Source: Acidobacteria bacterium UBA7540 (lineage in GTDB: Bacteria > Acidobacteriota > Terriglobia > UBA7540). From it: a DNA stretch of 63,516 nt. Location of the stretch: the NCBI GenBank assembly GCA_002478145.1, contig DLMI01000085.1:1-63516 (forward strand). Reading direction: 5' to 3'. Shown in pieces: positions 27,901 through 34,651 of the stretch. Below the pieces are notes generated by a model. It did no database searches. It was not told the origin of the DNA and worked only from the letters and a program-made list of their open reading frames with translations. Position numbers and translations under genes: made by a program. Position 1 is the stretch's first letter. The number at the start of each line of letters is the position of its first letter.

Positions 27901-27988
27901 CCAGAACCATTTCCCTGCTGCGCCCGGCTTTGTGTGTAAGTTCTGCGATTACCAGCCCATCTGTCCTGCGCACGAGGAGAACTTCTAG
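24968..27988 (+). CDS. UvrD/PcrA-type helicase fused to a PD-(D/E)xK nuclease with Fe-S cluster
   Basis: This 1006-residue ATP-dependent helicase/exonuclease is of the AddAB/AdnAB kind. Superfamily I motifs appear in order: Walker A 'VIAGPGSGKTRVI' (near 25), 'LTFTEKAAGEM', Walker B 'LVDEFQDTNYAQ', 'VGDDDQAIYRFRGA', 'MSVHAAKGLEFPVVFLL' and 'ALTRAKDRLYV'. The C-terminal 250 residues form a RecB-like nuclease ('RLSASSIEDYEDCPLKFKF' and 'VELVDYKTGKP', the catalytic D and K). Four cysteines bind a probable 4Fe-4S cluster: one in 'EDCPLKF' and three in 'VCKFCDYQPICP'. The ATG at 24968 begins the 'MLKLNSEQLQAVEH' family start; an earlier frame opening is only repeat DNA. It likely acts in double-strand break processing. 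rmuC follows directly. Confidence 0.92.
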   Translation: MLKLNSEQLQAVEHHDGPLLVIAGPGSGKTRVITQRIVHLLEHAPGLEPQNILALTFTEKAAGEMKYRVGQALPDLATFPHVSTFHAFAYEVVCKQKGEQEPAGERMLLDKEDVWVFLRQRMEQLQLEFYQKLAEPGAFLHALSEFFSRCQDELIEPDDFEKYAQEAERTFLENAARLKPEERTLEDEEIQKKKELSRVFRNSRRLIERAGSSSLGSLIPEAVRLFDRRAEILQRYRAQFRFVLVDEFQDTNYAQVELLKRLVAPPFNITAVGDDDQAIYRFRGASHGAFDMFGQVFPGHRTIFLNRNYRSTERVLRVADVVIKRNEDRYPSKPELKPEREEGCPVYLLGSPDYVSEANWVAGEIQRLVAKGSSYRDIAVLYRAHNYRDRLVEEFQRRGIPFAIRGLSVLSTVIIRDLLAYLNLVLSPHDNISLTRVLLAPRWNFREEVALQVRVEAEKQRCSLYDVLTSWEKGPNPTLLRTTHWEALKRLLHDLHWAAQNGTVTALFKLLRERLQLQSFLGERDLGYVNAFEEFLREWEEKISKFPPLAGPEWEDAGAEKKPRKNLREFIYYFRHYLEAGGKIEAPDLGGRADAVQMMSVHAAKGLEFPVVFLLSVASRRFPATERRAVIEFPDELRKGPLPPQNIHMQEERRLFFVALTRAKDRLYVSSVAAPGKKPSKFIDDLLADRVVEARDIERLQAKEVTQLPAPAIPLPRAEEHSPQRRLFGEIAEAAGVHPPIVEWAAREPEIKPGEKLRLSASSIEDYEDCPLKFKFGHYLKIPTGPQAALTFGNIMHRSVRHYFELRAKGEANFAAVKRFYELSWRKTGRRKTEFEDEYQEQAYKQAGLEQLRAFVEKQESNETLPLSMECSFSLDLGEVWLQGRIDQISPLVPHTREGERAVELVDYKTGKPRSQKDADKSLQLSVYALAAQEQMKLRPVRLTFYCLTNNEPVHTVRTEQDLKAVKTEILTVAGLIRQNHFPAAPGFVCKFCDYQPICPAHEENF

Positions 27989-28007
27989 AAACACTGAGGT
28001 GAACCCA

Positions 28008-29526
28008 ATGAACGCCATCCTCCTGCTCGTGATCGGTATTGTGTTGGGAACTGTGGTCGGCTGGCTGTGGGTGACAGTTCGCTCAAAGGCTGAACTCGCA
28101 AAAGCACAAATAGAAGCGGAGGGCCGCGTCAAAGCGGCAGAAAGCACCTTGAGCGAGGTGCGGGCGCAACTCAACGCGCTCCAGACTTCGTGGGACGCCA
28201 AAGAGAAGGAGATTTCAGGCCTTCAGCAATTGTTGCGCGGAGAAGGCGAGCAAAAGGTGAAGGCACAGACAGAAGTAGAGCAGTTGAAGGGCACGCTGGA
28301 AGACCTTGATGCCTTGCGCAGCCGGATAAAGATAGAAGGCGAACTCCGCGTAGCAGCGGAGACCAAACTCGAGGAAGCGCAGGCGAGCCTCGAGGAACAG
28401 AAGAAGTTGTTGGAAGACGCCAAGAAGGACCTGGTGGATACGTTTCAAGCGCTGTCCGCGGAAGCGCTCAAGAGCAACAACCAAGCGTTTATCACTCTGG
28501 CCAGGAGCACCTTCGAGACCATTCAAGCCCATGCGAAAGGAGACCTTGAGACGCGCCAGCAGGCCATCGACGCGCTGGTGGGTCCCTTGAGGGAATCCCT
28601 CACCCCGATATGAAAAGCAGATCCTGGAGATGGAGAAGGCCCGTCAAAGCGCTTACGGCACGCTCGAAGAGCAACTCCGCACCCTGGCCGCCACAAACCA
28701 GCAATTGCAGGAAAAGACCTCAGCTCTGACCATTACACTCAAGGGAGGACCCCAGGTGCGCGGCCGTTGGGGGGAAATGACCCTTCGGAACGTGGCCGAG
28801 TTGGCGGGCATGTCGAATCATTGCGATTTCACCGAGCAGGAAACCTTCTCGTCCGAGTCAGGCCGGCTCCGCCCCGACATGATCGTGAGATTGCCCGGCA
28901 ACCGACGTATTGCAGTGGATGCCAAGGTGCCGCTGCAGGCATTCCTCGAGGCCTCCGCCGCCGCCAAGGACGAGGAGCGAAAAGCGGCGCTCGACAAGCA
29001 TGCCCAAAACGTTCGCGCCCATATGAATCAGTTGGCCGCTCGAAGTTATTGGGAGCAGTTGGAGCCGGCCCCGGAGTTTGTGGTCCTGTTTCTTCCCGGC
29101 GAGTCATTCTTCAGCGCGGCGCTCGAACAGGACCGCACACTGATTGAAGACGGAATGCAGAAGCGGGTGGTGTTGGCCACTCCCACGACGCTTATTGCCT
29201 TGCTTCGCGCCGTGGCGTATGGGTGGAGACAGGAGCAAATCGCGGAGAATGCTCGCCTCATCAGCGAACTGGGCAAGGAGCTCTACGACCGCATTCGCCC
29301 CTTCGTTTCTCACTTCCAAGGGATTGGATCAGCTCTCGAGAGAGCGGTCGATACATACAACAAGGCGGTCGGTTCATTGGAAGGACGGGTGCTTCCCTCG
29401 GCCAGGAAGCTGAAAGAACTTGGCGCGGCCTCAGGCGATGAGATCCCTGAGATTGAGCCGGTGGATGAGGCGCCCCGGGCGCTGACCGTAGCCGAGCGCG
29501 ACGCGGCTGGGAATAGCAGTTCATAG
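28008..29526 (+). pseudogene. rmuC: DNA recombination protein RmuC, frameshifted
   Basis: Two consecutive frames together make one RmuC protein. The first (28008-28613) has the N-terminal membrane anchor 'AILLLVIGIVLGTVVGWLWV' and a long coiled coil. The second (from about 28607 to 29526) holds the conserved nuclease-like core: '[20 protein letters not shown]', '[15 protein letters not shown]' and '[16 protein letters not shown]'. The break is at the C-run 28603-28606: removing one C turns the stop into '...[18 protein letters not shown]', exactly the text expected at the junction. Either this strain has a recent frameshift or a base is miscalled. The ATG at 28008 follows GAGGTG. RmuC limits inversions at short inverted repeats in E. 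coli, which is notable in a genome so full of inverted repeats. Confidence 0.85.
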
Positions 29527-29543
29527 TCAACCCGCCGCGGCGG

Positions 29544-29578
29544 GTCAGCTCTCAGCTATCAGCCGTCAGCTTTCAGCG
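29544..29578. repeat. Heptamer array, five units (GTCAGCT type)
   Basis: Five phased 7-base words (GTCAGCT, CTCAGCT, ATCAGCC, GTCAGCT, TTCAGCG) start 17 bases after the rmuC stop. No complementary array is nearby. Confidence 0.75.
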
Positions 29579-29606
29579 CCTGAAAAATCGGGGCTAGGCG
29601 CTGGGC

Positions 29607-29732
29607 CAATTCTGAATAGTGAATAGTAAATTCTGAATTGTGAATTGAGGAAGTGCAGCAGTCAGACGCCTTGGGCGCGGGCCGCAAAGCCAGTTCGGCG
29701 TCCCCAATTCACCATTCACTATTCACAATTCT
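29607..29732. repeat. Inverted pair of heptamer arrays (GAATAGT type)
   Basis: The left arm is 29607-29648 with six words (CAATTCT, GAATAGT, GAATAGT ...) and the right arm is 29705-29732 with four words (CAATTCA, CCATTCA, CTATTCA, CAATTCT). They are reverse complements in word content around a 56-base centre. With the adjacent miniature gene this fills the gap 29527-29754. Confidence 0.8.
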
Positions 29733-29753
29733 GCTAAGAGAAATTGGCCCCCT

Positions 29754-29788
29754 AAAAAAACTTCGGGGATGCATCGCTGCATCCCCGA
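29754..29788 (-). terminator. Rho-independent terminator of the miniature gene
   Basis: On the reverse strand, a perfect 11-bp stem (29788-29778 with 29773-29763) with a 4-base loop is followed by AG and a run of seven T. It lies 28 bases after the stop of the 11-codon gene. Confidence 0.85.
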
Positions 29789-29815
29789 TAGTTCCTTTCG
29801 GATTTGTTGAAGAGC

Positions 29816-29851
29816 TTACCTCTTCTTCTTGGCTTTCTTTTTCGCTGCCAT
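29816..29851 (-). CDS. Eleven-residue lysine-rich peptide (MAAKKKAKKKR)
   Basis: A complete miniature gene is visible on the reverse strand: ATG at 29851, 11 sense codons and TAA. The peptide is 'MAAKKKAKKKR', with seven Lys, one Arg and three Ala. A near-perfect GGAGGAG lies 6 bases before the ATG. A consensus promoter lies 67 bases upstream and a strong terminator just downstream, so the whole transcript is only about 155 bases. The 5' leader carries a 7-bp hairpin with a 3-base loop (29882-29898). Homologues cannot be checked; Lys/Ala-rich tails are known in histone H1-like bacterial proteins, but those are much longer. Alternatively, the unit is a small RNA in which the ORF is incidental. 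The strength of the binding site argues for translation. Confidence 0.6.
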   Translation of the reverse strand: MAAKKKAKKKR

Positions 29852-29917
29852 TCTATTCTCCTCCAGACTTCTTGAATCTCACGCCAGCGTTGCTGGCGGA
29901 GCGCGTATTCAATCTCA

Positions 29918-29946
29918 TGTATAGTGACACCGAATTATCTTGTCAA
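29918..29946 (-). promoter_or_regulatory. Consensus sigma-70 promoter of the miniature gene
   Basis: On the reverse strand, TTGACA (29946-29941) and TATACA (29923-29918) are separated by exactly 17 bases. Transcription would begin near 29911 and run leftwards into the 11-codon gene. Confidence 0.75.
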
Positions 29947-30216
29947 GAAGAAAGTGACGTTCGCGACAAAAAAAATGAAATTTCGATACCCGAAACTGGA
30001 AAATTAGAATGCGCGGAGACATCTGCGAGGATTATTCCCCAAACTCCGCTCAGTACGGAAGAACCATCGCGAAGGCAACGACGCGATTACGGACTCACCT
30101 CCGCCGCAGGTTCATCAGAAAACTCGAGGTGCGGGGTAGGTGGATGGAGTCATGCCCGGACCGGGTATGCCTATAATTGGCAAAAACGCGGAGCTTGGCC
30201 GCTGCATCTAAGAAGC

Positions 30217-31257
30217 ATGGCGAGAAAATTGAAGATTAGAGATCGTCACCGTATCCTACATCTCCCTCCGATGGCAGGCAGGACGCACACGCCCATCATT
30301 CTCGGGCTAGTCTTCCTGGCGCTGGCAAGTCTGCCGGGTTTGGGCCAGGAGAAAGCTGAGCAGGAACCGCCGACCACCTTAAGAGTATCGACGGAAGTCG
30401 TGAACGTTTACACCGTGGTGGAGGATAAGAAGAAGCACCTGATCCCGGACTTGAAGAAAGAGGATTTCGAACTCGAGGAAGACGGGAGACCCCAGGAGAT
30501 TCGCTACTTCTCGCGTGAAACTGACACCCCTATTACCATGGGAATCATGGTGGACACCAGCCCAAGCCAAGGAAAGGTGCTGGGAATTGAGCAGGAAGAG
30601 GCAAAGGCCTTTCTGCATGAGGTGATGCGTGTCAAGGACTTGGCTTTTGTCCTGCACTTCGATGTGGACGTGGAACTCCTCCAGGATTTCACGGCCGATC
30701 AACGCTTGCTCGCCCACGCCATCGACGAGACGGTGATCAACGGCGGCGCTCGTGGCGTGTTGCCGGGGCCCTTTCCCACGAGCGACTCCGGCGGCGCCAC
30801 CCACCTTTACGACGCCGTCTATTTAGCCTCCAACGACCTTCTGAAGAACGAAGTGGGGCGCAAGGTACTTATCCTCCTGACGGACGGCGAAGACCAGGGG
30901 AGCAAGGTCAAGCTGCAGACCGCCCTGGAGGCTGCGCAAAAATCGGATGTGATCAACTATTCGGTCGCCATCATTGACCGCTCCTTCTACTGGGGACACA
31001 CGATGGGCTTCGGTGGGGATTCCGTATTGAAGAAGCTCTCGGACGACACCGGGGGAAGCGTTCTCGAAGTGAACCGCGCCAAAGATACCTCGGCGGCGTT
31101 TCAGCAAATTGCCCGCGAATTGCGAACTCAATACCTGCTCGGATATACGCCTACGAACACCAAGCACGACGGGTCTTATCGCAAGATCCGGGTGCAAGTT
31201 AACAATGGGGACTACAGAGTTCAGGCCCGGCGGGGTTATTACGCATCCACACAGTAG
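30217..31257 (+). CDS. Secreted VWFA-related domain protein
   Basis: This 346-residue exported protein has the full acidobacterial VWA-like pattern: 'LRVSTEVVNVYTVVEDKKKH', 'LKKEDFELEEDGRPQEIRYF', 'MGIMVDTSPSQGKVL' (a DxSxS-like metal site with D and S kept), 'KVLILLTDGEDQGSKVKL' and the closing 'TQYLLGYTPTNTKHDGSYRK' with 'VQARRGYY'. A hydrophobic export signal ('IILGLVFLALASLPGLGQ') follows either ATG 30217 or ATG 30271; I chose 30217 because TATAAT at 30172-30177 would put the RNA start about 33 bases before it. The open frame extends upstream to 29653 through repeat DNA, which I do not think is translated. It is convergent with a paralogue, and the two stops lie in one inverted array. Confidence 0.85.
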   Translation: MARKLKIRDRHRILHLPPMAGRTHTPIILGLVFLALASLPGLGQEKAEQEPPTTLRVSTEVVNVYTVVEDKKKHLIPDLKKEDFELEEDGRPQEIRYFSRETDTPITMGIMVDTSPSQGKVLGIEQEEAKAFLHEVMRVKDLAFVLHFDVDVELLQDFTADQRLLAHAIDETVINGGARGVLPGPFPTSDSGGATHLYDAVYLASNDLLKNEVGRKVLILLTDGEDQGSKVKLQTALEAAQKSDVINYSVAIIDRSFYWGHTMGFGGDSVLKKLSDDTGGSVLEVNRAKDTSAAFQQIARELRTQYLLGYTPTNTKHDGSYRKIRVQVNNGDYRVQARRGYYASTQ

Positions 31258-31364
31258 GGAACAGGGAACAGGTAACAGGCAGTGCGCACCCACGGAGTAG
31301 GGATCAGGTTACGGGTTAACAGGAATGACAGGCTTTTCCCTGTTCCCTATTCCCTGTTCCCTAC
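31253..31364. repeat. Inverted pair of heptamer arrays covering two convergent stop codons
   Basis: The left arm is 31253-31280 (AGTAGGG, AACAGGG, AACAGGT, AACAGGC) and the right arm 31337-31364 (TCCCTGT, TCCCTAT, TCCCTGT, TCCCTAC). The TAG stops of both VWFA genes lie inside the outermost words. The pair may act as a bidirectional terminator. Confidence 0.8.
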
Positions 31365-32308
31365 TGAGACAGCGCGAAATAACCGTTCTTGGCCCGCACG
31401 CGCAGGTTTTTATCGACAGGCTGGATGGTGATGCTGCGGAATGTCCCATCGTGGGCAGGGTTCGTTGAAACGTAGGCCAGGCTGTACTGGCTGCGGAGTT
31501 CGCGGGCAATTTCGTGAAAATCCGCGGCCAAATCACCTGCCTCGAAGGGAAAGAAGGCATGCCCACCGGTTTCCTTCGCCAACCGGCGCAGGACATTGTC
31601 TCCCCGTCCCTCCGAGCCAGTGCGGTTGGTGCTGATGGTGAAAACTGTAACCTCACCACGCTGCGCCATGGCCAGTGCCTCTTCCCGAGTATGCACGCTC
31701 TGGTTATCCTCCCCGTCGCTGATGATGATCATGACCCGGCGCAGGTAAGGTTCAGGCGGCGGAAAGAAGAGCATCTTCTCCTTGCATGAGGAATAGACAG
31801 CATCGAAGAGGCTCGTAACACCCCCGGCCTGAAGGCCCTGAATGGCGTTCGAAAGTTTCTCGATGTCGTCCGTGTAATCCTGGACAAGCTGGGGTTCCAG
31901 GTCAAAAGCCGTCACGAAGGCGAGGTCTTTGCCGGGGCGCACCGCTATGTTCAAGAAATCGATAGCTGCGTCCTGTTCAAAGTGTAGCCGGGCGCGAATA
32001 CTGTTGCTGGCGTCGACCAAGATCCCGATGCGTAAGGGGAGGTCGGTCTCGCGGCTGAAGAAGCGGATGTCCTGGGGCTTGCCGTCCTCGAAGATTCGGA
32101 AGTCGTCTTTGGTGAGGTCGGTGACGAGCCGGTCCTTCTTGTCGGTAACAGTCGTGAGAACGTTGACCAGTTCAACGCGCACCTTGATTCGATTCTGGTC
32201 GTTGGGAGACTGAGAATTATTGCTGTTTGACCCACCGGCGGTGTCTTGTGCGAAGAGTCCTGCCCCCGGGACGCAGAAGAGTAAGAGGAAGAAGAGCGGT
32301 TTTTTCAT
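31361..32308 (-). CDS. Secreted VWFA-related domain protein
   Basis: This 315-residue protein is a paralogue of the convergent gene. The signal peptide is 'MKKPLFFLLLFCVPGAGLFA'. The signature strand 'IKVRVELVNVLTTVTDKKDR' is followed by 'LTKDDFRIFEDGKPQDIRFF', the metal-site motif 'RIGILVDASNSIRARL' (DxSxS intact), 'VMIIISDGEDNQSVHT' and 'RSQYSLAYVSTNPAHDGTF'. This copy keeps a complete MIDAS motif, unlike the protein at 3393. The ATG at 32308 is preferred to the TTG at 32326. Function unknown; likely periplasmic. Confidence 0.88.
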   Translation of the reverse strand: MKKPLFFLLLFCVPGAGLFAQDTAGGSNSNNSQSPNDQNRIKVRVELVNVLTTVTDKKDRLVTDLTKDDFRIFEDGKPQDIRFFSRETDLPLRIGILVDASNSIRARLHFEQDAAIDFLNIAVRPGKDLAFVTAFDLEPQLVQDYTDDIEKLSNAIQGLQAGGVTSLFDAVYSSCKEKMLFFPPPEPYLRRVMIIISDGEDNQSVHTREEALAMAQRGEVTVFTISTNRTGSEGRGDNVLRRLAKETGGHAFFPFEAGDLAADFHEIARELRSQYSLAYVSTNPAHDGTFRSITIQPVDKNLRVRAKNGYFALSQ

Positions 32309-32462
32309 CCTTGAGTTCTCCACCAACCATAATAATTATAAGGACGGCAGGCGGGACAGTCAATGAAGGCAAGGCACGGAAGAAAAGCTGTCTGCCGAAG
32401 ACACGCGCCGGCTCTTGCCGGGAGCCGGGATTCAAGACTGGGCGGAAGCAACGAGGGGAATA

Positions 32463-32582
32463 GCGCCCGGGTCCTGGACCACTTTAGGGTACGGCGTCGC
32501 CCCCCCGCAAAGCTTGCCCTGAGCTTGTCGAAGGGCAGAGGTCTACCTGCCGCCAACAGCGCCCGGGTCCTGGACCGCTTTA
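32463..32582. repeat. 24-base direct repeat across the thiI 3' end
   Basis: GCGCCCGGGTCCTGGACC plus six more bases occurs at 32463-32486 and again at 32559-32582 with one mismatch. The second copy encodes part of the ThiI C-terminus. Between them, at about 32516-32536, is a palindromic CCCTGAGC-TTGTCGAAGGG word that is widespread in bacterial intergenic DNA. Confidence 0.7.
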
Positions 32583-33823
32583 AGGGCGGGCAGAAGCTTT
32601 TCAAAGCGCCGAGGCAGCCCCTCCCGCGTGGTCACCGACCCTCGCTCGAACTTGAAACTCCTTACGGTTGTGGCCTCGAGACCCATCCTGAGCAGGGCAG
32701 CAACGTCGAGCCCCGCCTCGGCCCGGTCGAGCTGCTCGGGCTGGGCAAAGATGGCAGGCGCGCGCGGCATGAAGCGAGGGCAGCAGTCCTCAAAGGGTTC
32801 GCAGGAGATCTTGTAAGTCCCGATCTGCCGGGCCAGGCGCAGTATCTCCGACTTATCGTCGCCCGCCAGGGGGCGATAGATGGGGAGGTCAAGGCCGTGG
32901 TCAATGGCCGCCAGGTTATGCAGCGTCTGTGAGGCTACCTGCGAGACGCTGTCTCCGGTCACGAGCCCCATCGCGTGCTCAGCCCGGGCAATCTCTCGCG
33001 CCATGCGCGCCATCATGCGGCGGTAAAGCAGCACGCGAAAGCTCTCCGGCGCTGCCGCAACGATTTGGCGCTGCACGGCGTCAAAGGGAACCAAGTAAAG
33101 CCGTGAGGTGAACTGGTAGGGTGTGAGGGTCCTAACAATTTCTTCCGCCACGCCCCTTGATGAATCCCGTGAGGGAGAGGGGCTTCCGAAGAAGTGCGCG
33201 AAAGCAGCGTGGCAGCCGCGCCGCATCATCTTGTAGGCCGCCACCGCGGAATCAAACCCGCCGGAAAGCAAGACGACGAGCCGGCCACTCGTGACGGCAG
33301 GCAGGCCGCCGGCTCCTTCCACCCGGTCCGAATAGATAAGAGCTTTCCCAGGGACAACCTCGACCCAGCAGGTCACCTCCGGGTTCGTGAGTTTCACCTG
33401 GACGCTCGGGTCTCTCGCTCGCAAAGAATCCAGGATGACCCGCCCGAGCTGGCGCTCCAACTCCATGGAATTCATGCCATATCCTGTCTCGGCGATCTTG
33501 GCGCGTACGGCGAAATTGCGCGGGTTCTTTTCCGCCATCATGGCGCAAGCCGCAGGACCCAATTCAGCAAGCGAACTCGGAACCTCGCGGGCCAGTGCAA
33601 TGTAGGCGAGACCAAAAACCCGGCGTAAACGCTCCAGGATAGCAGGCGCTGCGGATTCGTCCCCAGGGACAAGCAGGAAGCGTTCTGCAGTGCGGCCGAG
33701 CGATTGGACCGGCAAGTCACAGACACTCTGCTTGATGGCGGAGTGTAGGCGGCTGAGGAAGTAGTTCTTGTTCCCACCTTTAAGCCAGATTTCGTGGTAG
33801 TGAAGAATGAAAACTCGGTTCAT
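32543..33823 (-). CDS. thiI: tRNA 4-thiouridine synthetase ThiI
   Basis: ThiI adenylates U8 of tRNA and transfers sulphur to it; in many bacteria it also supplies sulphur for thiazole. The N-terminus 'FILHYHEIWLKGGNKNYF' starts the ferredoxin-like and THUMP regions ('NFAVRAKIAETGYGMNSMEL'). The PP-loop 'VVLLSGGFDSAVAAYKMMRR' is intact, and 'GLVTGDSVSQVASQTLHNL' and 'YRPLAGDDKSEILRLARQIG' follow as expected. There is no C-terminal rhodanese domain (426 residues), as in many species. A Cys pair in 'EPFEDCCPRFMP' is conserved. The ATG overlaps the stop of the upstream selenoprotein candidate by four bases (ATGA). The last residues ('QDPGAVGGR') come from a duplicated repeat. Confidence 0.93.
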   Translation of the reverse strand: MNRVFILHYHEIWLKGGNKNYFLSRLHSAIKQSVCDLPVQSLGRTAERFLLVPGDESAAPAILERLRRVFGLAYIALAREVPSSLAELGPAACAMMAEKNPRNFAVRAKIAETGYGMNSMELERQLGRVILDSLRARDPSVQVKLTNPEVTCWVEVVPGKALIYSDRVEGAGGLPAVTSGRLVVLLSGGFDSAVAAYKMMRRGCHAAFAHFFGSPSPSRDSSRGVAEEIVRTLTPYQFTSRLYLVPFDAVQRQIVAAAPESFRVLLYRRMMARMAREIARAEHAMGLVTGDSVSQVASQTLHNLAAIDHGLDLPIYRPLAGDDKSEILRLARQIGTYKISCEPFEDCCPRFMPRAPAIFAQPEQLDRAEAGLDVAALLRMGLEATTVRSFKFERGSVTTREGLPRRFEKLLPALKAVQDPGAVGGR

Positions 33824-34461
33824 GCGCTTCTGACCGCCTTTTTCTGCTTTCTAGTTTCCGATTTCTCTTTTGGTTCTGGGCGGCCCCGTAGTCGTTCTTT
33901 GCCCCAGCGCTTGAAGGCCTCGTGCATTTCAGGTTCGGGGTCAATGCCCAGGGCGTCGGCAACTCGATTGATGTAGTTGAAGTAGGAAATAACCTCGACG
34001 GCGTCCAGGATGTCGCGGTCCGTGAGTCCGAATATGCGCAGGCTTTCCACTTCTCGGCGGCGCACCGCAGCGGGCGTGCGCGTCACCCGCACGGCGAACT
34101 TGCACAGCGCCTTTTGGCGGGCGGAAAGTTTCGCCCGGCGGTAATCATGCTTGACGTGCTCGGCCAGCTTTTCGTCCCCTGTTTCCTGACGGAGATCCTC
34201 CCCGTGCGCTTCGATTCAATAGAAGCAGTGGTTGGCCTGGGAGACAACCGTGGCCAGCATTTCGCGTTCGGCGCGCGAAAGGCCTGAAGGACCGAACATC
34301 GTGGCCAGATACAAATGCATGGACGCGCGCAGGCTCTCGGGGTTCAGGCTTTGAACCTTCAGGATGTTGAAAACCTTGCCGGCCCGTTTCATCGCCTTGT
34401 CATACTCAAGCTTCAGTCCGCCCGTGGCGTCCTCGGGTTCGATAGTTTTGATCCACGGCAT
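33820..34461 (-). CDS. Candidate selenoprotein: AhpD-like/peroxidase-related enzyme with CxxU motif
   Basis: Reading through one TGA gives a single 213-residue protein of the AhpD/carboxymuconolactone decarboxylase superfamily, subgroup 'uncharacterised peroxidase-related enzyme'. Before the TGA lie 'MPWIKTIEPEDATGGLKLEY', 'NILKVQSLNPESLRASMHLY' and 'FGPSGLSRAEREMLATVVSQ'. The active site then reads N-H-C-F-Y-(TGA)-I-E-A-H-G, where the family has CxxC with a histidine four residues on. So TGA (34218-34216, residue 82) replaces the second, redox-active cysteine. After it the family text resumes without a frame change ('LSARQKALCKFAVRVTRTPA', 'DILDAVEVISYFNYINRVAD'). A hairpin suited to a bacterial SECIS lies at 34189-34205. 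The start ATG at 34461 follows GAGGG. The gene is coupled to thiI. If selenocysteine machinery is absent, it would instead be a pseudogene by TGC-to-TGA change. Confidence 0.8.
34189..34205 (-). promoter_or_regulatory. Candidate SECIS hairpin
   Basis: On the coding strand, 10 bases after the TGA, a 7-bp stem (one G-U pair) with a GGA loop is formed by ACGGGGA-GGA-TCTCCGT. Bacterial SECIS elements are small hairpins about 16-37 bases from UGA with a G among the first two loop bases; the loop here starts 20 bases from the U of UGA and begins GG. Confidence 0.6.
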
Positions 34462-34651
34462 GTCGATACCCTCATTGCGGGGCTGGATCTCGAAAACTGG
34501 GGCGCAACGCTTGTATTGTAACCCTGCGGCTCTTTCGGAAGGGACAATCCTCGAAAAGCCACGCATCCAGCCCAGAACCCGCGCACGATTCGTGCAATGA
34601 ATCAATTCCTCGAGCGTGCCCGGGTTGTCTGGTCCCCATAGACAGAGTAGA

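Noticed and set aside
29653..30216. 188-codon N-terminal extension of the VWFA protein
   Set aside because: It runs antisense over the miniature gene, its promoter and repeats; a signal peptide starts only after 30217.
33820..34461. Two separate small genes (33820-34092 and 34216-34707)
   Set aside because: Both pieces are parts of one family domain in one frame, interrupted only by TGA at the active-site cysteine.
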